From: Pseudisothecium myosuroides | Lineage: Eukaryota; Streptophyta; Bryopsida; Hypnales; Lembophyllaceae | DNA: 64,000 bases | Assembly: GCA_951799445.1 (NCBI GenBank) | Contig: OX637288.1 | Span: forward strand, 27,073,288-27,137,287 | Direction: 5' to 3' | In this document: piece by piece, positions 35,971-46,342 of the stretch | Position numbering within the stretch: position 1 is the stretch's first letter | Layout of the letters: each line of letters begins with the position of its first letter | Program-made: the position numbers and the translations under genes | The notes under the pieces: model-generated | Database searches by the model: none | The model's input: only the letters and a program-made list of their open reading frames with translations | Told to the model about the DNA's origin: nothing

Positions 35971-37219
35971 ATGGTCAATTTCATTAAAATGGCAATAATC
36001 CTGCTTAAAATGGCATGTTTACAGTTCAGAAGGGTGATTGCATAAAAGACTAGTCAATTTTTGCCACACTTTAGTAAAACGAGGTTGTCCTCCGCTATAA
36101 CTTTTGAATTAAGATCCCAATGCCAAAAACAAAAAAATGATTTCTAAATATCTTGATTGTAATTATATCCTTTAATTTTCAAAAAATTTAAAAAATCATT
36201 TAATATTTAAAATTCAATTTCTCTCATTTATCACACTTTCAAGTTTAGAGGTTTTGAATACTATTGAGCGGCTTAAATTAATGATTTTAAGTTGAAATTT
36301 TTATGGTATATTTCTATAGTAGGCAGGCATGTTCCTACCAAAGGGCATCTAAAAATACATTATTTTACGTCCTCCACGTTTGTGCAAAGAGGGCTCCCTT
36401 GCGCGCGCAGTTGTGAACAATAGAAATGGTTTTGACCTCATTTTTTTAGTTGAAATTCATTACTAGGAAGTCTTCCCAAATGTCTGATTTTTATTTTTTT
36501 TAATAATTATTTTTCCTATTTATTACAAATTAAAACGTCAAAGTATGTATTTTTTGGGACATATTCTCGGACATAGAATTGTGGCAAAAAAATACATACT
36601 TTGACTTTTAATTTGTAATAAATAGGAAAATTAATTATTAAAAAAACTAAAAATTGGACATTTAGGAGGACTTCCTAGTGATGAGTTTCAACCAAAAAAA
36701 TGAGGTCAAAACCATTTCTATTGTTCACAACTGCGCGTGCAAGGGAGCCCTCTTTGCACAAACGTGAAGGACATAAAATAATGTATTTTTAGATGCCCTT
36801 TGGTAGGAACACAATTGCCTACTATAGAAATGTACCATAGAAATTTCAACTAAAAATCATCAATTTGAACCGCTCAATAGTATTTAAAACCTCTAAACTT
36901 GAAAGTGTGACAAATTAGAGAAATCGAATTTTAAATATTAAATGACTTTTTATTTTTTTTGAAAAATAAGGGTGACAATTGCAATCAAGACATCTAGACT
37001 TTCTATATTTTGTTTTTGGCATTGGGTTCATAATTCAAGTGTTATAGCAAAAGACAACCCCAGTTTTGCCAATGTGTGACAAAATTGACCAATCTTTTAT
37101 GCAATCACCCAGAACGCCCGTTTCAAAATCTATACCTCTCCTAGATGTTGAAAATGGCACACCGTCAAAGTGGCACTTAGAATGCCGCCATTTTAATGAA
37201 ATTGCCTATAATTCACTTT
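35971..37219. mobile_element. small GGCAATTTC(g/a)TTAAAATGG element split by a large hairpin
   Basis: The ends ATGGTCAATTTCATTAAAATGG and CCATTTTAATGAAATTGCCTAT match the complete small element at 49434-49612. The middle is interrupted at CAGTTC-AGAA by the 1.08-kb hairpin at 36032-37110. The 49.4-kb copy reads straight through this point (ACAGTTCAAAACGG). Confidence 0.65.
36032..37110. mobile_element. 1.08-kb near-perfect hairpin (foldback) element
   Basis: The ends GGGTGATTGCATAAAAGA and TCTTTTATGCAATCACCC are perfect inverses. The arms of about 525 bp each remain closely matched to a loop at about 36557-36585. AGAA is duplicated at 36028-36031 and 37111-37114. It shares the GGGTGATTGC terminus with the family at 47.9 and 56.3 kb. 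There are no coding frames. The folded transcript would be a long double-stranded RNA. Confidence 0.8.
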
Positions 37220-37289
37220 AATTTTTGCTAAAGCAAATTTTAATATAACCTAAACTTTATAATAACTTCATATATGAAAATTCAATCAT

Positions 37290-37556
37290 TGTACTGTTAT
37301 TATTATATTTGAGGCTCATTTCCAAGAGCCCTCAACACTTTGGAAAGTCACAATTGCAATGGACACCTTTGTACAAAATCTTGAATAGAAAAATCATAAT
37401 CAATCATTTTTTAAATCGGATTTTTGATGCTAAAACTAGACTTCAAAATAATTTTTTTTAAATATAACTTACTAAAAATAGCAAATTGATTAGATTTATT
37501 TAACTTCAAAGTATTGTCAACACCAAAATTTGGTGCCTGGGGCATTTAGGGGTTAA
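37290..37556 (-). mobile_element. TTAA-family subfamily III fragment
   Basis: It ends GGCATTTAGGGG at 37541-37552 and TTAA at 37553-37556, with palindrome CACCAAA-A-TTTGGTG just inside. The other end is truncated near 37290, where it meets the GGCAATTTC element. It adjoins the phytocyanin flank (AATTACGTCAATTTAAC). Confidence 0.6.
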
Positions 37557-38104
37557 TTACGTCAATTTAACAAATTTTGATTTCAGGTCACTTGGCATAA
37601 ATGTAATAGCGCCAAAGCAATGGAGTATCGCCAACTTAACGAATTTGTTATATGCAAAGTTAAGAATAAATTAGTGTGCATCTGAAACTGTATTTCTACA
37701 AACACAACTTAGGGCCGGTTTATACTTGGGGCCTGATTGAAGGCTAGCCAAAATTCTCCAAGTTCAAACCAATAGGATCACTCAATTTCTCCAAATCCAG
37801 CCCAAGGGCTTTAAACTTGGATCCAGATGGAACTACAACTCATCCTACGTGTTGCCTTAGGTGGCACGGTTTTGGCGCCAAACCTTCCGGCCCTAAGGAA
37901 GAAATCGGGACAAGATTTTGGGTGGCCCGAACTCCCATCTAGGGTCGGATTGGGCTCCTCTATTGGATCATGAACATCTCCACCGTCAATCAATGAAAGT
38001 TATTATTTTAAACTTTGACCCTTCATAACTTTTGCATATGGTATCCAAATGCTACGTTCTTTGGTGCATTGGAACCTCCTTTCACTTGCCAACAAGAAAA
38101 TTTG

Positions 38105-38295
38105 AAAATTTAAACAATATGAATTCACATAAATTTGACCAATATGAATTTACAATTTCACATAAACTTGACAATATGAATTCACACTACAAATTTGACC
38201 AATATGAATTTGATTAATAAGAATTCAGAGAATGAATTGGCCCAGTACAAAATTCACTATATGAATTGGCCCAGTATGAATTTACATAAATTTGC
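38105..38295. repeat. imperfect tandem repeat AATATGAATTCACATAAATTTGACC
   Basis: About seven diverged units of 20-30 bases are built on ATATGAATT(c/t)AC and AAATTTGACC, the later ones on TATGAATTGGCCCAGT. It lies inside the TTA-flanked element. Confidence 0.6.
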
Positions 38296-38524
38296 ACCAC
38301 CTGGTCAAGCGTCATTAGTTCGCTATATTCATTAAATATTTATCCATGATATGTTAAACAATTTATATTCTTAGGTGCACCTCTATTTTCCATAATTAAA
38401 AGCATCTAAATAAAATGTAAATTTTTCCTAGATAAATTCTTTGCCAAAACCATACTCTGTAGTATTTAAGAAAATACTTATCTTACTTTGAAATTTTAGA
38501 AAAAATGGAGACAAGAGTGATAAG

Positions 38525-40406
38525 TTAACCCCTAAAGGACCGTTGTCCCTTCAAAGGACACATGAATTTTCGGGCAGGTACCTATGGGCTGAATTTTTGT
38601 CGTGATTTTTTGAAACTTGTTTTGAAGATAGAAAAACTAATAAGCTTTGTGGGAGTATTATTTTTTTTCACAATTGGTGCCCAGGAACAAAAGTTATGAC
38701 CAAATAAGCTCAAAACAAGGGATGGAAGGCAGTCCAGGCAACAAAAAAATTTGCAAAAATTTGAATTTTTCTTAAAATATTTTTTTTCTCATAGACCATA
38801 TTTTTGTCTATCTAGAAAGCTTTGATTCATTTCATTTGGATTTGTTATGAGAAAGTTATGGACATTCTTGTTTTTTGGGCAGTTAGAGCATCTTTTTGAA
38901 AAAAATAACTTGTAGGATTCATTTTTGAATTCAATTTTTCAAATTTTTCAATTTTTTTTTTGTATGGTTTAGTTTACTTGCTAGAACAATCTCACAATTG
39001 AAATTAGTGCATTTTAATTCCATCTAAAATATATGAATATTTTAGACTTTCCTTCTATCTTGTATCTACTTCTACTTAATAGTTTTTTTAAGAATGATAA
39101 ATAAGTTTTTTTGAATTTTTTTTCCCCCTAGACTCTCAATTCAATTCTCCACTATAAAGATTTAAAGCTCAAAACTCTGTAGTGCAAAAACTTTAAGTTA
39201 ATAATGTTTAAAGTCAAAAAATCTAGTCCCGCAATGTGCTCAAAAACTTGTTTTTTTCACTTTAACCCCTAAAGGCCCATTGTCCCTTTGAGTAACAAAT
39301 GGGATTTTGGGAAGGTACCTATAGGCAAATTTTTGTCGTGATTTTTTGAAAAAAAATTTGGAAGTAGAAAAGCTGATTAGCTTTGTAAGAATATAATTTT
39401 TTTCACAATTGGTGCCTGGGAACAACAATTATGACCAAATAAGCTCAAAACAGGGGACGGCGGGCAATTCGGCAGCAAAAAAAATTTGGCAAAATTTTGA
39501 TTTTTGTTTTTTAATATTTTTTTCCTCATAAATTATTTTTTTTTCTATTTGGAATCAAATCTTTGATTCATTTTATTTGGATTTGTTATAAGAAAGTTAT
39601 GGACATTCTTGTTTTTTGGGAAGTTAAAGCATCTTTTTGAAAAAAAACCTTTATAGGATTCATTTCTGAATGCTATTTTTGCAATTTTTCAAAAAAAATA
39701 AACTCTCATGGTTTATTTTACTTGCTAGAACAATCTCACCATTGATATTAGTGTATTTTAATTCCATCTAAAATATATTAATATTTTAGATTTTCCTTCT
39801 ATCTCGTACCTACTTCTACTTAACAATTTTTTTAGAAATGATAATAAAGTTTTTTTGAATATTTTTTTTCCCCTAGATTCTCAACTCAATTCTCCACTAT
39901 AAAGATTTAAAGCTCAAAACTCTGTAGTGCAAAAACTTTAAGTTAAAAATGTTCAAAGTCAAAAAATCTAGTCCCACAAGGCCACAATGTGTTGAAAAAC
40001 TTATTTTTTCTACTTTAAACGCAAATATCTTGCAATCTGTGCAGTCAAAAATTCTGAATTTTTTTGAATACATTCTCATACTAGTTAGGTGTAAGATCAT
40101 GTGGTTAGATATGCAAAAGAAACATTTTTCAATTTTTTTTAGTGTTTGCTATAAAAATGGCAGTTTTTCAGTGTTTTTGGGCAAAAAAAAGGCCTTGGGC
40201 CTTTAGGGGTTAAATGCAATTATCTTGTAATCTGTGCTGTCAAAAATTCTAAAAAATATTCCACACATTCTTATACTAGTTAGGTATAAGATCATACGGT
40301 TGATGTGCAAAAAAAACATTTTTCAATTTTTTTTACTTTTTGCTAAAGAAATGGCAGTTTTGAGTGTTTTTTGGCAAAAAAAAGACCTTAGGCCTTTTGG
40401 GGTTAA
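38525..40406 (+). mobile_element. TTAA-family element carrying another copy of its own family
   Basis: TTAA lies at 38525-38528 and 40403-40406. The ends are CCCCTAAAGGACC and GGCCTTTTGGGG. Without the nested copy it is about 926 bp. The two halves (to 39265 and from 40210) join into the sequence seen uninterrupted at about 19545-19570 in the reference copy. Confidence 0.8.
39262..40213 (+). mobile_element. nested complete TTAA-family element (944 bp)
   Basis: TTAA at 39262-39265 and 40210-40213. The ends are CCCCTAAAGGCCC and GGGCCTTTAGGGG, a 13-bp perfect inverted repeat. The inserted copy splits a single TTAA of the host element (CACTTTAA / TTAAATGCA; reference copy CATTTTAAACGCA). It is the younger of the two by position. 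Non-coding. Confidence 0.88.
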
Positions 40407-40782
40407 CATTGTGATCTAATTGGTACACTTCTTGAGCTCATATAAAAATAAATTTAATAAATATAGTTCAGATGTATTTGATAATAGGTTTTCAAGATGG
40501 TACCTACTTACCTTCAAAAAGTCTATAAAAAATTAAATTACGTTTGATTACAACTGTAAAAAGTTAAATTATATGAAAAAAGGTAAAAGATTATCTGTTC
40601 TTTATTTTTGAAATAGAATATAATAGATGAAAATGGTCCACCTATTATATTTTAGTTTTATAACTATGATTTAAAATTTTAAAAAATATATAAGAAGAAA
40701 AAGGAAAAAAGGAAAAAAAAAAGTAAATAAATTCTTCTTCTCTTTTTGAAAAAGGAAAGAAAAAAAAAAAAGGAAAACATGG

Positions 40783-40783
<1 letters not shown>

Positions 40784-40825
<42 letters not shown>
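40784..40825. repeat. (TA)n microsatellite
   Basis: About 20 TA units. Confidence 0.85.
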
Positions 40826-40830
<5 letters not shown>

Positions 40831-41178
40831 TTAATTGAGCATTGAGAAAATCCAAAAGTGCATGAATTGGGAATTGAGCCTTAGATTCCTAGAATGTGGC
40901 CCAAGGGCTTCACATTAATTGGGTCCGGTTGGAAGAATTGGGGGCAGATTGAGGCCGGATTGTTGGCAAATCCGGCCCGCCTTCCATCCGACCCCGGGCC
41001 CAATATAAAGCCTGCCTTAGTTCACCACTGAACCCGCAAGGATTAATTTCCACTCCATCCCTGACCGCTAAATACTGTAATTTCCTTTGCTTGAAGACCG
41101 GTTCACTGCGCTAATCAACGAAATTGACGTTCGAGTCATCAAATCTTGAAACTGAATCGGCGAAATCAATGTCGTAGT

Positions 41179-41271
41179 CGTGACTACCCGGTCCACACGA
41201 TGTACTTCATCAGCGGCGATGCCGGTCATTGCCTTGCTGGCCAGAAGTTCTCCATCGACGTTTTCCAATGA
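41179..41271 (+). pseudogene. type A phytocyanin remnant: 3' end of exon 2 only
   Basis: From GTGACTACCCGG to TGA (41269-41271) this is nearly identical to the end of exon 2 of the genes at 63173-63263 and 13854-13945. It encodes the last 29 residues (DYPVHTMYF..GHCLAGQKFSIDVFQ). Directly upstream, 41021-41180 is the far-upstream promoter flank (equivalent to 9974-10144). TATA box, leader, exon 1, intron and most of exon 2 are therefore deleted. CGT is shared at the junction by both parent sequences. The 3' flank and AATAAA (41515-41520) are retained. Confidence 0.85.
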
Positions 41272-41514
41272 TCAATCGAGTGCCTCACTTGCAACATTTG
41301 TCAAGCAGTGGAATCAAAGGAGTTTGGATCGCTTGGACGACGATGATTCGTAGCCAGTACGTAGCTGCAGTTTCGATCCAGCGTGCAGAATACTTACTCT
41401 AGTAGTAATAATGGCGACATGGCGCCCGAGTAGTTTAGTTCCTGATATGTGGAAACTGGAATCTTGACCTTCAGTTGTTGACTTGTTATTTGTGTGTGCA
41501 CTCAGACGTACTCT

Positions 41515-41520
41515 AATAAA
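41515..41520 (+). terminator. polyadenylation signal retained after the phytocyanin remnant
   Basis: AATAAA in the same 3' context as 63513-63518, although the gene body is gone. Confidence 0.5.
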
Positions 41521-42619
41521 GATTTCATTCTGAAGGATGTGTAACCCATGCTCAGTCTGGCCAATAATGTGAGGCATGCAATTTCACTTGAATTCGTCCC
41601 AAGTTAGAATCAGCAATCTCTAAAAAGTAAAAGTATCCCTGAAGTCGTGGCAAACTAGGTAGGCTCCTTGGGGTGGCGGACCTTAGGACCTGAGGGTAAA
41701 CATAGCTATTAGTTTTACGGATACTATGCTAGCTAGGTTGTGTTCGTAACTTGTTTAAAGATATTCAGTCACATGTAAGTTCTGTGATGCTAGAAGGGGC
41801 TATTCGTTTACAATTGACTCAACTGCTGAATGATATTCGTTAGGGATTAGAGTTCTCTCCGCCCGCTCTGAGTATACTCAGTAAGCGATGCTCTGCGTAT
41901 CCACCCAGCGTAAGAGTTTGTGAGTATGATGTGTTCTACTGAGAAAGCGTTAGAGTTGTCGATCAAACAAAGTGCATGTTTATCAATTGGTGTATGGACT
42001 TCTGTGTCAACAACCAGAGAACCAAGGACTATGAACGTCAATTTCGTTAATGTGACGCCAAAACTTGTGACATTTATGTACAATATAAAGCTCTATCAAT
42101 TAGCTAGGACTGGTATGGATTTATATTTATGGATTTAAATTTCAGAGCAGTTGTTCTCAAAGGTGACAAATTAATAGTCGAATACCTCCAATGAAGATAA
42201 CGAAATTGACGCTTCTTGGTTTGAGAATGACCAGCTTGATTGTGGTGAATATATATAATTTTAGATGGCACCAATTGAATGTTTTCCGTCAATATTCACG
42301 AGAAGCAGTGAAGTAAAATACATGATGGAATCAGCGAAGAAAATTCGATCTTTAACAAAAGACTCAGTGAGACGTATCACGAGCAAAGTCAGCAAACATG
42401 TGCTGTCGTTAACTTTCCAGACCCTAAATGCCCGATGGGTATGATGCAAAGATAGATGTGCACTAAAATATGCGTAAATTATCCCATTCGAATATGAAAC
42501 GCCGATTCCAACCATTATCAGTTTATCACTGAAATCTCAAACACACGCACATACATTTTTCACTTCCACCGAAAAAGGAAATCCTGCACATGTGGTGATG
42601 CAAATCCAGACCTGAAAAA
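41521..42619. other. spacer between phytocyanin remnant and type B gene
   Basis: Inverted counterpart of 11814-13577, without the extra 0.6 kb of that copy. Small frames (41847-42083, 42261-42515) are not shared in reading frame with the duplicate, so no gene is called. Confidence 0.5.
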
Positions 42620-42625
42620 TTTATT
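42620..42625 (-). terminator. polyadenylation signal of gene 42787-43389
   Basis: AATAAA on the minus strand, 162 bases after the stop codon, matching the paralogue at 11808-11813. Confidence 0.55.
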
Positions 42626-42786
42626 ACAAGAGTCTGCAAATACAAGACTCCGCAAGGTTTGCCACATATCATAAACGGGCATAGTCGAAACAGCTAGCTA
42701 GCGAGAGTAAACGCGCAGCAAGCGACTACCACTCCGCTGTCTCCGCCATCGTCTTCTGCAAGAGAGGCAGGCACGCACGCACGTAC

Positions 42787-43389
42787 TCAAGCAGCTGGGT
42801 GAACGTCGATGAAGAACTTCTGGCCACTCCCGCAGTGATTGTTGGCGCCGCTGATGAAGAACAGTCGTTGATTCTTGCGATCCATCAGTGGGAACACCAG
42901 GTGCAATTCGTTCATCCAGAACGCGATCGGATGCAGGATGTTGCACGTGTTGAAATCCGCTTCTGTCACCAGCATCAGGCTGTCACCTTGGCTCCATTGA
43001 AATACTGCACAATTATAAATGGAAATTAGTCATAGCCGCTCCATCAGCCCACAATTAATGTCGTCGCAGAGATCGAAACAAGTGAACAATATCGGTAAGG
43101 AGAATGAGTGTAAACGTAAGTAAGGTGAAATCATATGAGAGCATAGTGAAGAAGTCTGTAGCAAGGTTACTAGTTTCAATTAGGGCTAATTTGGTGTACC
43201 GAGAGAGTCGCTGGTGCGGTAGGGGATGTTGCTGGTCGCCCAATCCTGGTAGAAATTGGGGTCGTTGTAGCGGTTCATCTGCCATCCCAGGGGCCCTCCC
43301 ACCACGAAGTCCGTGGCCATCGAGCCCTGCACAAAAGCCACCGTCACCACCAGGACGACGGCCAAAGCGGTGGCCCCGGATCTTGCCAT
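42787..43389 (-). CDS. secreted phytocyanin-like protein, type B, second copy
   Basis: Exon 1 is 43389-43200 and exon 2 is 43004-42787. The phase-1 intron of 195 bp has the same ends as in 11041-11647. The product is 135 aa, differing from that paralogue at a limited number of residues, for example ARSG for VRSG at the start, VVTVAF in the signal peptide, WQM for WEM, ATSNIPYRT for ARSNIPYHT, and Met for Thr at residue 94. It keeps Cys84, His120, Cys121 and Gln125, with Asp71 and Ser115 in place of copper ligands. The open frame and intact splice sites suggest a working gene. It faces the type A remnant at 41179-41271, so this locus has lost its partner. Confidence 0.87.
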
Positions 43390-43414
43390 TGTGCGTAAAT
43401 TAATCGGATGTGAC

Positions 43415-43989
43415 CTGCGTCACAAGAGAAAGATGTGTCACTCATTCGGACAGTAAGTATAAAATCCTGTCGCGAATAGCCTGTAGACGGACCTAGCGAA
43501 CGGCGGAATGAAAAATCACAATTCAATTCGGACACTCGGGAAGCAAGTAAACTAGGAGCCTGATTTGCACGCTACAACAACACAAACCAGAACTTGTCTA
43601 GCACATTCAATTGAATAGCCATATACATATATATAAGTACGCACAAGATAGCTACGTACTAAGTGAGAGTCTCTCTGGCCAGCCAAGAATATAATGCAAA
43701 ACAGTCATGCAAGAAGAATTCGTTACTCAGTAACTGTGAAATCGATCAATGCGTTACAAAAAGAATCACTAAGTGACTGTCAGTCGACCTATGCATTTGG
43801 CAAACAAACAAACAAATTGCAGAGTCTATTATACATGCGCGCTGACTGACTGACTGAAATGTGACCCTTGCAAGCCAGAAATTGGGAGACGAAAGACCTA
43901 GCTAGCTACAGGCAAGAATTCTGTACTACTCAGTGCTTGCTTCTGAAGCCTGAGTCTCTCAGGCCAATTGCAATGCAAGAGTTTCTTAC
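43415..43989 (-). other. probable 5'-UTR intron of gene 42787-43389
   Basis: Minus-strand donor GTACGTAAGAAAC and acceptor TTGTGACGCAG; 575 bases. Conserved with the other three copies. Confidence 0.55.
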
Positions 43990-44114
43990 GTACAACGTCA
44001 GAAGAATGGCGCTCCAAGCTTCGATCACTAGCTGAAGACAGAAATCGACCTAGAGAGGTCGGGGCCAGGCGGAGAGGGAGAAGAAAGATGGAGAAGAAGA
44101 CTCCGGATGCGAGA

Positions 44115-44121
44115 ATTTATA
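44115..44121 (-). promoter_or_regulatory. TATA box of gene 42787-43389
   Basis: Minus strand CGGGTATAAATTC, identical to gene 11041-11647. Confidence 0.65.
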
Positions 44122-44334
44122 CCCGTTCGGTCGATTGACCAGCGAAGAAGACAGTCAGCGCTGTCCTGGCAGTGAGCGGGATGGAGTTGCGACGTGTCGA
44201 TGCGAGCTGCACGAGGACCGGAATATGCGGCTGCAGGGCTGCGCCAGCCTCCGTTCAGTTTGCGAAGGATCGCTTCAGTTAATCCCGGCCACGGCGGCCA
44301 AGGGGGACGACGTACAATGACGCCGATCTCGTTG

Positions 44335-45155
44335 AATGGGCGCGGTGAATCGGCCTTCAAGGAAAGGGCTTTTTTTGGTGGATTTCCTCATAGTGTAAAA
44401 CTTTTTAGTTTTTTTTAGTTATTTATGAATTACAAAAATCAAAAAATTACTTGTACTTTTATTTTGGTTGTGGCAATGGTACAAGACATACTAGTCTTGT
44501 CAATGGGCATGGTGAACCGGCCTTCAAGCTAAAGAAATTACAATATAATTTAGGGATCAAGGATGGGTTGGAAACTAATCTTAGCTAGGGTGCTCAGTGG
44601 TAGTCAAGGAGATATTTTACGTGTGCTTGAGGGAAATCAATACAATTTTAAGTGCATACTACATTAAATTGGCTATATTCCAGTCCATTACCTAGGCGCG
44701 GTTCATGCAGCTTGAAATTATCCAAAATTCGTTAAATTGATGTTATATGTAATGGCTGGTACAACATTCAAGCTAATATAAATGTCAAAATGGCACATGA
44801 AAGACCTCTAATTTTCTATGGAGTGGACGTTCTTGAGCAATTTAATTGAACGCATGAGTGTGAAGCACAATGAAAACCAAAGGTACATGTAAAAACTTTA
44901 AGACACTCTTGGTTGTTCAACATCCATATGTAGTCCTAAAATGAATAGGTGTATTGTTTGAACCTATTGATTTTTTTATATTCATTTATAGCCACTTAGG
45001 AGTTCTTGGATTCTATTGTTTCTTTTGAAGTCATTCATAGCCACTTTGGAATTTTGCAAGCTTTTCAAGGTTAGCTTGAACTGTGTTCAATTTCTTTATA
45101 TTGTTGCAATTTATTTTTCTAAAATAATTCCATCTTCAAATATCTAATTACACTA
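44335..45155 (-). repeat. phytocyanin upstream arm, copy 2 (truncated)
   Basis: Minus-strand counterpart of roughly 8930-10060. Homology stops near 45155, where the satellite-like array begins. Includes the duplicated GGTGAAC(c)GGCCTTCAAGC phrase (44346 and 44512) bracketing about 165 bases, also seen at 15288-15480. Confidence 0.6.
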
Positions 45156-45162
45156 TCCCAAG

Positions 45163-46310
45163 GGTTGAATTTTTTTTTCTCACAACTACATTTGTTGGTA
45201 GAATTGGCATATTTTTTTTTGTGTGAATCTTTTGAACTTGAAATTAGGCACACATGTTATTAACATAGAGATGATTTCATAGATTTCTAGATCTCCTACT
45301 TAGAGAATTTTAGATCAAAGTATGAATTTAATGATTTCTAGATATACTTTAAACATCAAAGTATGAATTTTCTAGAAATCTATGAAATCTTTTGATGTTT
45401 TAATTAGTAGAAAATAGGAAAAAATTTAAATAAAAAAAATAAAAATTGTCCATTTGTGGCAATTCTATGGAGATGGTCATTCACCAAAAAACCCACCAAA
45501 ATAATTTTTTACATGCTTCAAAATGCTAATAGAAAGGGACTCAATTTGTGGACTTCTACACCACACAAAATTAAGTATTTTTAGAATTCCTTTGGACAAT
45601 AGCTACAAGTCTACTAGAAGACCATCTCTACCAAATTTCAGCTTCAAATTCGTTTTTATGGGTACTAAACAGTACTAAAAACCTCGAAATTGGCATTTGT
45701 GACATAATATTGGGGGCTAATATTAAATAGTAAAATATTTTTTAAAAATTTCAAAAAAATAAGCAAGGTGTATAGTAGACATCAGTACCTTGTATATGAA
45801 TTTTGAATAATTTGAAGTCAAAACCCGAGAATTATGGCCAAAAAACTAATCAGCATGAGACGTGTGACAGAAAATAGTGCAAGTGTTTCATGCAATCACC
45901 CAACCCTTGGGATAGTGTCAAAGTTGATGGTAGTGAAATTGTTTCACAAATACACATGTTGGGAGATTTTGAATATCTATTTTTGTGGGGGTCTTTTGGA
46001 CTTGAAATTTTTCACACATGTAATCAACATATAGATGGTTCTATGCCAAAAATCTCATAGAAAAAGAAAAAACTTTCAGTCCTTGGGAGTGTGTCAAAGT
46101 TGGCAATAGTGAAATTTTTTTCATAGCTACACATGTTGGGAGATTTTGAATATCTTTTTTTGTGTAAATAATTTGGCCTTGAAATTTGGCACAAATATAA
46201 TTAACTTAAAGATGAAGGTGTGGTAAAAATTTCATGGCCAAAGACCAATTTTTGAGCCCTCCGGAGGCTGTCAAAGTTGGCAGATCTGAAATTCCCTTCC
46301 CTGCGATTTC
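45163..46310. repeat. satellite-like array, unit about 178 bp, interrupted by an element
   Basis: Units begin 'CCTTGGGA(t/g)(a/t)GTGTCAAAGTTG' at about 45903 and 46081, with a partial unit at 46255 and a diverged partial unit at 45163-45290. Shared text includes ACACATGTTGGGAGATTTTGAATATCT and CTTGAAATT..CACA. Between the first unit and the rest, 45300-45905 is a member of the GGGTGATTGC-end family (right end TTTCATGCAATCACCC). Confidence 0.65.
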
Positions 46311-46342
46311 AAAAATTCGTAAATGAAGTAGACCTTACTGTG
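46311..46342 (+). mobile_element. end fragment of the pogo-like element family
   Basis: TTCGTAAATGAAGTAGACCTTACTG matches the right end of the element at 29264-30122 without the nested MITE. Confidence 0.45.

Larger units (their letters stand above)
37709..41019. mobile_element. TTA-flanked PIF/Harbinger-like insertion carrying nested elements
   Basis: TTA at 37709-37711 and 41017-41019 flank ends GGGCCGGTTTATACTTGGG and, inverted, GGCAGGCTTTATATTGGG. The phytocyanin flank in copy 1 reads ACAACTTAGTTCACC (about 9964-9978) with a single TTA, an exact empty site. The target could also be scored as TTAG. GGGCC-type ends with a 3-bp TTA duplication are typical of PIF/Harbinger (Tourist) elements. 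After removing the nested TTAA elements (38525-40406) about 1.4 kb remains, without a transposase. Confidence 0.7.
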
